DNA from: CAYPIE01 sp964410665
GTDB lineage: Bacteria > Planctomycetota > Planctomycetia > Gemmatales > Gemmataceae
Direction: 5' to 3'
NCBI GenBank assembly: GCA_964410665.1
Contig: CAYPIE010000032.1
Span: 1 to 58,276, forward strand
Length of the DNA: 58,276 nucleotides
Below the pieces are notes generated by a model that worked only from the letters and a program-made list of their open reading frames with translations, ran no database searches and was not told the DNA's origin. Below are positions 1-6,402 of this stretch, piece after piece. A program made the translations under genes and the position numbers. Every line of letters begins with the position of its first letter. Position 1 is the first letter of the stretch.

Positions 1-131
1 TGGGCGTTTCCCACGCCCGTCGCCGACTCCGAGCGTGCCACCCAGCCGGCAACCCTGCGTGGCCGCTCCGATGCGTGGAGAAGACCCACCAGCAAGTTTC
101 GTGTCGAACACCATTGGGTTTCCACCCGCCG
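1..131. repeat. Left-end copy of a dispersed inverted repeat
   Basis: Positions 35-53 are the exact reverse complement of 58258-58276 (19 of 19 bases). Positions 105-131 are the reverse complement of 58223-58249 with one mismatch in 27. Positions 11-43 also match 58031-58063 in reverse complement (about 27 of 33). The same blocks therefore occur, inverted, at both ends of the window, with different spacer lengths between them (51 bases here, 8 at the right end). No gene is visible in 1-356. This looks like a member of a dispersed intergenic repeat family; its function is unknown. Confidence 0.75.
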
Positions 132-198
132 CTCGGAAAGAACGAAATCCGCCGGCCATGTTTGTCTCGAGCTCCTCGACGGACCTCTGCCCAAGGCT

Positions 199-218
199 CG
201 GCGGGTTTCCACCCGCCG
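199..218. repeat. Perfect 8-bp hairpin, CGGCGGGT / ACCCGCCG with TTCC loop
   Basis: The arms CGGCGGGT (199-206) and ACCCGCCG (211-218) are perfect complements around a 4-base loop. A related hairpin with one G-T wobble is at 58133-58152, and half-versions occur at 116-131 and 58223-58237. The shared core suggests this is the structured part of the end repeat family. It has no T-run, so it is not a standard intrinsic terminator. Confidence 0.6.
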
Positions 219-259
219 CTCAGTAAGACACATGCTTGCGCTGGCGGGGCGACTGCCTC

Positions 260-290
260 GGGCGGTACGTGAGTGCCGCCCATCGTTTTT
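260..290 (+). terminator. Possible rho-independent terminator
   Basis: A 6-bp GC stem (GGGCGG at 260-265, CCGCCC at 276-281) is followed after four bases by five T (286-290) on the plus strand. No plus-strand gene is visible upstream inside the window, so it would serve a gene to the left of position 1 or be fortuitous. Confidence 0.3.
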
Positions 291-356
291 GCTACGATAC
301 CAGGCAGAGAGCTCGAGCCGTTCAGACTACCCAACCCTTTTGGCCCGCCGGGGTGT

Positions 357-644
357 TCACTTTCCGCTCTGAGCCTGCAGCTTACGATAATGGATGTGCT
401 GCTCCAACTCGCGGCGAAAGTCACCAACCTCCACGTCTCGCTCACAGCAGACCAGCATCAACGCCCCATCGGAGCGAAAGTTGCCATCCCAGGCGATGAC
501 TTGCTCATCGGACCAGCGAGGGTCATATTGAGATAGATGTTCATCGGAAAGCCCGGCCAGATAAGCCCGCAAGCTGCGGTCGGTTTCGTCCGGGGGCTCG
601 CTGCCAGGAAGGTACTCATAGTCCATCGTGGTTGCTTTGTTCAT
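357..644 (-). CDS. Small hypothetical protein (about 95 aa)
   Basis: I do not recognise this protein. It is short, soluble and acidic, with Trp, Tyr and Asp/Glu in its middle part, a Cys-Cys pair near the C-terminal third and no signal peptide or membrane segment. I chose the ATG at 644 because GAAGGA lies just upstream of it; an in-frame ATG at 665 is the alternative. It follows the hexaheme cytochrome gene on the same strand after a gap of about 80 bases, so it could be the last gene of that operon or a separate unit. The reading frame is the only one open in this stretch with a plausible ribosome binding site. Confidence 0.5.
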   Translation of the reverse strand: MNKATTMDYEYLPGSEPPDETDRSLRAYLAGLSDEHLSQYDPRWSDEQVIAWDGNFRSDGALMLVCCERDVEVGDFRRELEQHIHYRKLQAQSGK

Positions 645-724
645 GGTTCCTTCACTCCAAGCCAATGAGAATCGAAGTCCGAGTAGCCTGCGAACCTTTC
701 GGGTTTGCAGTCAATCCAGGAATT

Positions 725-1735
725 TTAATACTCACACCGTTTGCTGTGGACTTGATACGGAATGGTTTTCCGTTTCGAGTCGGGAGGATGACAGTGCAAG
801 CAAATGGTACTTTCGGCTACCCGGCGGTGCTCGAACGTCGAAGGATCGTGCACCAGGTGGCAGGAGACACAGGTCACCTTGGTCTTGCCCAGCACCATCA
901 CATCACGCACGTTATGCAACACATGGGCATCGCCAGGGTTGAGGCGTTTGATCGCCTCCTCAGACAAATCGACCTGAAAGTCGCGAAACAGGTTGTCCCC
1001 GGGGACAAAGTTGTTGGGGTAAGGCAAGCCAGTGCTTTTCGATGTGCCGGTGCGGATGTGGCACTGGGCACATATGGCGACCGTCTCTCGTGCCGGTGCC
1101 TCGCTCATCGCGGCGAAGTAGGCCAGCTCGGGCTTTTCCGTGTGGGCATCGGGCACCTGGCCGTGACAGACAAAGCAGTCGAGCGATAGGGCCGCGAAGC
1201 GTTTGGTTTTGGTATCGACCCCGGTGGCATGGCAGCCAGCGCAGGCTTGACCAAAATGCTTGGCGTCCCAATGCGGCTGGTCAGTGTTCGTCAGGTGAGC
1301 AGCGGTATCACCCTGAGGGGGTACCCAGTGGGCTGACAACAGCGCGAGCTCGCCGTAGCCTTGGCCACGTTTGAGAAAGCGTTGCCGCTGGCCTCGGCCT
1401 AGCAGATACTCTACCTGCGGGGCAAAGGCCTTGAAGGCAGCGTTCCCGGCCAGCGCTTTCAGGCCCGGGGCGGTAGGTTTGATGCGCCGGACGGTTTGGC
1501 CATGCGGGTCCTCACCCCAGGTTGGGCCGATCACCTCGCGGTGGCAGAACAGGCATTCGTCGCCGGACATATACTCCGGAACCGGCTTGCCGACATGATC
1601 GCTGCCCCAGCTGGTATCCACCGTCCGCATCGGCGGCTCTGCCAGGGCCCAGCGGCCGAGCAAGGCAAATACCCCCAACCCAACCGCCAGGGCAAGCTGG
1701 CATCGGGCCGCACGATAAGCGTTTGACTCAGTCAT
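725..1735 (-). CDS. Secreted hexaheme cytochrome c family protein
   Basis: The protein has six CxxCH heme-binding motifs (CLFCH, CAGCH, CFVCH, CAQCH, CVSCH, CLHCH), at about residues 61, 165, 187, 222, 289 and 312 of 336. An N-terminal hydrophobic segment ending in AxA (WALAEP) is a Sec signal peptide, so maturation and function should be periplasmic. Multiheme cytochromes of this kind carry electrons between periplasmic dehydrogenases and membrane or extracellular acceptors. The ATG at 1735 overlaps the stop of the amidohydrolase gene by 8 bases, pointing to translational coupling; an ATG at 1762 is possible but less likely. As the fourth gene behind a quinoprotein dehydrogenase it is a natural candidate electron acceptor for that enzyme (inference). 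The exact cytochrome subfamily is not certain. Confidence 0.88.
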   Translation of the reverse strand: MTESNAYRAARCQLALAVGLGVFALLGRWALAEPPMRTVDTSWGSDHVGKPVPEYMSGDECLFCHREVIGPTWGEDPHGQTVRRIKPTAPGLKALAGNAAFKAFAPQVEYLLGRGQRQRFLKRGQGYGELALLSAHWVPPQGDTAAHLTNTDQPHWDAKHFGQACAGCHATGVDTKTKRFAALSLDCFVCHGQVPDAHTEKPELAYFAAMSEAPARETVAICAQCHIRTGTSKSTGLPYPNNFVPGDNLFRDFQVDLSEEAIKRLNPGDAHVLHNVRDVMVLGKTKVTCVSCHLVHDPSTFEHRRVAESTICLHCHPPDSKRKTIPYQVHSKRCEY

Positions 1736-3248
1736 TGGCACGTACCCATCCGTAGGCCGCATTGTCTCGGTGTCCTCCCAGACTTAGATATTTATCTTTG
1801 AGCTTGGTGAGCGTGTCGGCCGGCAACCCTTTGCGTTGGGCGTTGACGTCGACTCCATAAATCCGAGCAGCGTTGAGTCCAAAGATCTGCTGCTTGTCCT
1901 GCTTGGTCAGCTTTTTGTAACCAAACTTGTTGCACAATTCATCGGAAATCTGGAACCGCTTAAAGGCTTCAATCACCCACTGCGGCGAACCCCACCACAG
2001 GCAGTCGGTTCCCCAAATGACATGATCGGCCCCATAGTACTTGACGTTCTTACCGATTAAGTGCTGGCACATGATCGGATTGAGAATGGCCAGTGTGCCG
2101 AACGAAGTACCGATCTCGGGGTAGACGTTATTCAGTTTGGGGTTGCGTTCCTTGATCTTCATCAGGATATCGTGCCAAGCGAAGTCGCCGGTGGTGGGAT
2201 CGAAGAAACCCTCCTTGGAGAACTCGGGTTCGCCGGGGCCATGCTTGAGGGCCGAGTGGTAGATGATAAAGCTGATATCGGGATGATCCAATGCCGCTTT
2301 CTCGACATCGGCGGGGTTGGCGAGGTGCCCCAGGGTACGTGACTGCGAGGCAAAGCCCTTGTGCACGCTGAACACCTTCAGTCCCAGCTTCTTGGACCGG
2401 TCATAGAAGGGATAGGCGAGCTTTTCATCATCTAACTTGAAGCCATCCCCCGAGCGTCCGGGATCGGTATGACAGTACCACTTCCAAGAGTCGATGGCGT
2501 AGGTCTTCACCTCGCGTTCCATCTGTTCGTACAGGGCATTCCAGTCCGGGGCGTTGGCGGTGCGATCCCAATAGTGGTTCGGTGCGCAGTTGCCCTGACA
2601 CAGGGCACGCTGACACCCGGCGATTTCGTTGATCTCATTCTTGCGCGCGGACATGACCCAGCTGGGCAGAATCCGTCCGGTGAATCCCGGTGTTCGGGCG
2701 GGTCCCTCGAGTACCTTGCCATCCTTGCCGCGCTGGATCTCTTTGCCGGGGACCCCCGAGATCACCACCATGCTGGTGTCGCTGTCAAAAAACAACACAA
2801 TGACGAAGCAGGGGAAGCTAAAGGCATCGCGGTCATCCTTCAGGTTAAAGCCCATATTCCGGATGAACTCGGCGTTGCGAAAGCCCAGGGCCACCCCGTT
2901 GGTGAAGTGGGTCTGCACATCAAAGATGAAGTATTCGCCTTTGGGAAACTTCTCCTCGGTCGCCTCGGGCTCCAGCGTTTCGGCGGCATCGACCTCCCAG
3001 TGGGGGCCGAAGACCATGTTGCTGGCCAGGAAGGCGGTCGCCATCCCCATGGAGCTGCTTAGGAAATCTCGCCGATCCATGCCGAGCTTGCGTGACTTCT
3101 CGTCGGCCAGCTCGCCGATCAGGCGTTCGACCTTCTTTTGGTCGGCCGTTTGTGGACGCGGAATAAACTCTTCGTTGGAGACCACCTGGGTTGGCACTGG
3201 GGAATCGACGCCCTTGTCCTGATCACGCTGCCACTTGGGGATCCACAT
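1728..3248 (-). CDS. Amidohydrolase-family (TIM-barrel) protein with Tat-like motif
   Basis: The C-terminal 400 residues read as an amidohydrolase_2-type metal-dependent hydrolase: DVQTHF near residue 110, VHKG (H296), YHSA (H331) and a terminal GTD (D415). The usual first HxH motif is QTH here, so one metal-binding His is replaced by Gln, which may change metal content or activity. A twin-arginine-like sequence (RRDFL, residues 59-63) followed by a hydrophobic stretch sits unusually far from the N-terminus. The ATG at 3248 has a strong AGAGGAG site 6 bases upstream, which supports the long start. The preceding hydrolase gene ends 52 bases upstream and the cytochrome gene overlaps its stop, so it is in an operon. 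Substrate unknown; decarboxylase or hydrolase chemistry is possible for this family. Confidence 0.85.
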   Translation of the reverse strand: MWIPKWQRDQDKGVDSPVPTQVVSNEEFIPRPQTADQKKVERLIGELADEKSRKLGMDRRDFLSSSMGMATAFLASNMVFGPHWEVDAAETLEPEATEEKFPKGEYFIFDVQTHFTNGVALGFRNAEFIRNMGFNLKDDRDAFSFPCFVIVLFFDSDTSMVVISGVPGKEIQRGKDGKVLEGPARTPGFTGRILPSWVMSARKNEINEIAGCQRALCQGNCAPNHYWDRTANAPDWNALYEQMEREVKTYAIDSWKWYCHTDPGRSGDGFKLDDEKLAYPFYDRSKKLGLKVFSVHKGFASQSRTLGHLANPADVEKAALDHPDISFIIYHSALKHGPGEPEFSKEGFFDPTTGDFAWHDILMKIKERNPKLNNVYPEIGTSFGTLAILNPIMCQHLIGKNVKYYGADHVIWGTDCLWWGSPQWVIEAFKRFQISDELCNKFGYKKLTKQDKQQIFGLNAARIYGVDVNAQRKGLPADTLTKLKDKYLSLGGHRDNAAYGWVRAND

Positions 3249-3299
3249 GTTGAGCTCCTCTCAGGTTCTTGGAAAGCAACCACCGGCCGCGCCGGGAAG

Positions 3300-4280
3300 T
3301 TAGTTGGCCGATTCCGACGGCTTTAAGTGACGATCGAACCAGTCCAGTGCCAGTCGCTGGGCTTCGCCCCGCTTTTCGGCATAGATGCCATAATGCTTGA
3401 TGCCCTTCACCGTGACCAGCTTTTTCACCCCGGTCGCGCGCTGATAGGCCTTGATGGCATGGTCCTGATTGTCAAACAGCTCTTCGTTCTCGGCGATAAT
3501 AAACAGCTTGGCACACTTTTCACATCGCTCGATGTCTTCGATGGGCGCATAGCGCATGAGCTTTTCCAACACGGGTTGCCCGATCAGATTGCCAAACTTG
3601 GCCCCGGGCTTGGGATAACTGAGCTTACCACGGGTCCGATCGGTGCCCTGCTTGAAGACAAATTTACGCATCTGTGGATTCTCCAGCGTCCAGCGGGCAT
3701 CCATCGAGCCGACCTGGCTGACGAACGCCTTGACCCGGGGGTCGCGTGCGGCGACGTAGACCACATGCCCACCCGAGAACGAGGAGCCCCAAATGCCGAT
3801 GCGTTTTTTGTCGCAGCGTGGTTCCGCTTGAACCCAGTGCAAGGCATTGAGAATATCTGTGGTTTGGTCGATGGGATCGACGACCTCGCGGACTTCCTTG
3901 ACCTCGGCAACCAGCTTGCCTTCTTTGCGTTGTAATGTGCCGTCAATGATCAGCCGGGCATCACTGCTGCCCCAGCCCCGGTAATCAAAGGTGACCACCA
4001 GATAGCCGGCCTGGGCAAACACGATCGCATCCGGACGAAGGTAGCGGGCGACGCCCCCCCAGCCATGACTCATGAGGATCGTGGGCAGTTTGTCTGTCGC
4101 GGGCTTCTTGGGAGCAAAGACCTCGGCCGCCATCCGTGTTCCCTCGCTCAGGATCGACGCCTGGCGGAAGGTGATGTCTTCGGGTGGAGAAAAAGTGCCA
4201 TCCGTGTCTTCGGCCTCAAGACAGTTCGTGAGGCCCCCAAGCAACAGTACCGTACCTAGTAAAACTCGATTGAACATCAC
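3300..4280 (-). CDS. Secreted alpha/beta hydrolase
   Basis: This is a 326-residue alpha/beta hydrolase. It shows an oxyanion-type HGWGG motif (residues 72-76), a DYRGWGSS segment, and the nucleophile elbow GSSFSG (165-170, probable Ser167); a late KHYG (about residue 300) can supply the catalytic His. The fold resembles dienelactone hydrolase and X-Pro-dipeptidyl-peptidase/S15-like esterases. The N-terminus is a signal peptide; LTNC at residues 17-20 recalls a lipobox, but Asn before Cys is atypical, so a lipoprotein is only possible. It lies between the quinoprotein dehydrogenase and amidohydrolase genes on the same strand with short gaps (63 and 51 bases), which suggests it processes an ester, lactone or amide in the same pathway. 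Confidence 0.85.
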   Translation of the reverse strand: MMFNRVLLGTVLLLGGLTNCLEAEDTDGTFSPPEDITFRQASILSEGTRMAAEVFAPKKPATDKLPTILMSHGWGGVARYLRPDAIVFAQAGYLVVTFDYRGWGSSDARLIIDGTLQRKEGKLVAEVKEVREVVDPIDQTTDILNALHWVQAEPRCDKKRIGIWGSSFSGGHVVYVAARDPRVKAFVSQVGSMDARWTLENPQMRKFVFKQGTDRTRGKLSYPKPGAKFGNLIGQPVLEKLMRYAPIEDIERCEKCAKLFIIAENEELFDNQDHAIKAYQRATGVKKLVTVKGIKHYGIYAEKRGEAQRLALDWFDRHLKPSESAN

Positions 4281-4343
4281 GACGCTTACCTTTGAAACAG
4301 CGTGGGATCTCTAAACCTTTCGAACACACCGCTCGCTGGCCAA

Positions 4344-6149
4344 TTACTCATTGCCTTGCCCGAGTCGATCGATTTCGTCCTGACCGGGGAGGCCGAAACT
4401 GTACAGCGTACCTTTCGTACTTTTGGGAAAATAGGCTTCGCTGTCGTTTTCGACAAACTGGGTGTTGCCAGTGCCAATGTACACCCGGCCTCGCGACACC
4501 GATGGACCAGCGAGCACTGGGCCCAGGTAGACTTCTTTCAAGCTTTCGCCCGTCGCGGCATCGAGCACGACCAGCTTGTTACTGGTAAATGTCGTGAAGA
4601 ATAGACAGCCGTTGGCCACGGCTATTCCGGAAGCCACGGGGTCGCCACAATTCCGGTACCGGGGCTCGTCTTCGCTGCCCCCCACCCAGTCCACCTTGGG
4701 ACGCTCATGACGCCAGCGTTCGGTTTTGGTGTCGGTGCGAATACAAGTCACCCGCCCAGCGGTCGGCGGGGCAAAAATCTTCGGCGTGTTGGTCCCCTTG
4801 AAAATGGTGTCGATGCCGTTGGTGAACACCGATTGACCGTCGGTCGCACAGCCGGTTTGCAAGCCACCGATGGGGCTGGGCAGGGCGAGGGTGCGCGGAT
4901 CGATCTTGGGGTCGTCCATCGGCGGACCGGTGTAGATCGGGGTATGGGCCACGATGGTACCATTGTCAAGGCGCATCACATAAAAGCCACCGTTCTTTGA
5001 ACCTGCTCCAACGACCCGAGTCGGTTGGCCATCGATGGTGATGGAAAAAATCTTGGGGGTATCGCCGATGGATTGGTCCTTGTAGCCGGTCTTGGGGTCG
5101 TAGGCGGGCATGGTGTGGTTCCAGATGTCGTGCTTTGTGTTCTGGGGCTCCGAGCGTTCCTTGCCGGTGCGGGCGTCGACGGCATTCACCTCCGCGGTGT
5201 GGGGGGTGTAGTTGCGGGGGTCGTCTTCGGTCGGTTTCCTCGGCGAGTTGTGGATGTCGGTACCGAAGAAGATGGTGTGCGATTTGGGGTCATAAGAGGG
5301 CGTCGACCAGACCGAGCTGGTCGACGGCCCGGAATGGAAGACCCGTTCGCCCCAGGGCGAGGGCATCTTGATCGGCGGATCGAACTTCTGCGGCTTCGGG
5401 CCGACATCGTACTTCCAGACGACGCGGCCATCTTTCGGGTCAAGTGCCATGACAAAGCCCCGCCCGGAGCAGCACTTGTAGCCCTTCTGAGCGGGTGCGG
5501 CATGCTCATAGGCGCCGCCGGCGAAGATCACGTTCCCCTCGGCCATGATCGGCGAGGCCATCAGCAGGTTGGCCGGGTGGGCGCCGGGGAAGTCCTTGGC
5601 CTTGCAGTTGACCTGCCACTTCTCCTTGCCGGTGCGACGATCCAGACAGTAGGCGACCCCAAGGACATCGCCGAAGTAAACGGAATCCTCGGTCACCAAC
5701 GCAGAGCTGTAGATGCCGTCGCGTGGCACCAGGCCCATCTTGGTCTGTAGCCGATGATAGCCGCGGCGTTGGTCGTCGCCGGGTTCGTAGGTCCAGGCGA
5801 TCGTGCCATCAGGTTTAAGTTTATAGAATTTTGGATAGGTAGAAGTGCCGAAATACACATAGCCATTGACGACTGTGGGCGTCGCGTTGACTGCCCCGAT
5901 TGTGGTATCGGAGCCTTTGGGAGGGAACTGCCATTTGACCTGGAGGTCCTGAACGTTGTTGACCGACAGGCGCTTCTCGCTGACGTTATAACGCCATCCC
6001 TTGACGTCATAGTTGTACATCGGCCAATCGCTGGTCCCGATCGGTGGCAGACCTGTCGCCGGGTCTTGCGCCGTTGCCATCGGTACGAACCACAACAGGA
6101 CCAGCATGAGGCCAACCCCGATCACCCGTTTACGTACATCGGTCATCAT
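4344..6149 (-). CDS. PQQ-binding quinoprotein dehydrogenase-like beta-propeller protein
   Basis: The protein of about 600 residues has repeated beta-propeller blades with W-motifs (VKWQF, IAWTYE, EKWQV, VVWKYD) typical of PQQ-dependent alcohol dehydrogenases. An adjacent Cys-Cys pair (KCCSGRG, near residue 225) matches the vicinal disulfide known from quinoprotein alcohol dehydrogenases. The stretch HDIWNH sits where catalytic WDY-type motifs occur, so the usual Asp appears as Asn. A signal peptide precedes AQDP. AAGGAG is 4 or 7 bases upstream of twin ATGs at 6149 and 6146, which fixes the start; the longer open frame to 6314 is not needed. It is the first gene of a four-gene operon ending in a hexaheme cytochrome, its likely electron partner. 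The substrate is unknown. Confidence 0.88.
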   Translation of the reverse strand: MMTDVRKRVIGVGLMLVLLWFVPMATAQDPATGLPPIGTSDWPMYNYDVKGWRYNVSEKRLSVNNVQDLQVKWQFPPKGSDTTIGAVNATPTVVNGYVYFGTSTYPKFYKLKPDGTIAWTYEPGDDQRRGYHRLQTKMGLVPRDGIYSSALVTEDSVYFGDVLGVAYCLDRRTGKEKWQVNCKAKDFPGAHPANLLMASPIMAEGNVIFAGGAYEHAAPAQKGYKCCSGRGFVMALDPKDGRVVWKYDVGPKPQKFDPPIKMPSPWGERVFHSGPSTSSVWSTPSYDPKSHTIFFGTDIHNSPRKPTEDDPRNYTPHTAEVNAVDARTGKERSEPQNTKHDIWNHTMPAYDPKTGYKDQSIGDTPKIFSITIDGQPTRVVGAGSKNGGFYVMRLDNGTIVAHTPIYTGPPMDDPKIDPRTLALPSPIGGLQTGCATDGQSVFTNGIDTIFKGTNTPKIFAPPTAGRVTCIRTDTKTERWRHERPKVDWVGGSEDEPRYRNCGDPVASGIAVANGCLFFTTFTSNKLVVLDAATGESLKEVYLGPVLAGPSVSRGRVYIGTGNTQFVENDSEAYFPKSTKGTLYSFGLPGQDEIDRLGQGNE

Positions 6150-6402
6150 GGAGCTCCTTGTTGGGTGAGGCCTCGCGTTCATGGGATAGAGATATGCATA
6201 CGGATCATGGTTCTCCAGGCCACCGGGGCGTTGCGAAACGCTACTCCGGTCGGGTTCGGTAAGTTTCAGCAATCTGCGTCTCTGGGTGATTCCAGCGGTC
6301 ACAGGATTCCCCAATCACATGGTGGCGAACCAGCCCGCTTCGGGATATGCTCGAACAATGCACTCACCATGGTTCCACCCGGCTCTCAGGACATTGAGCG
6401 TG
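6150..6402. promoter_or_regulatory. Divergent intergenic region, presumed promoters
   Basis: This 253-base gap separates the minus-strand PQQ operon from the plus-strand DUF1549/DUF1553 gene, so it must hold promoters for both. I see no clear -35/-10 pair. A small hairpin (GCGTT, GCGA loop, AACGC) lies near 6226-6239. Part of it is open in frame with the downstream gene (from 6286), so translation could begin earlier than 6403. Confidence 0.4.

Noticed and set aside
5025..5750. Plus-strand 241-codon frame rich in Gly/Val/Asp
   Set aside because: Antisense to the PQQ propeller; repetitive look comes from the complementary blade sequence.
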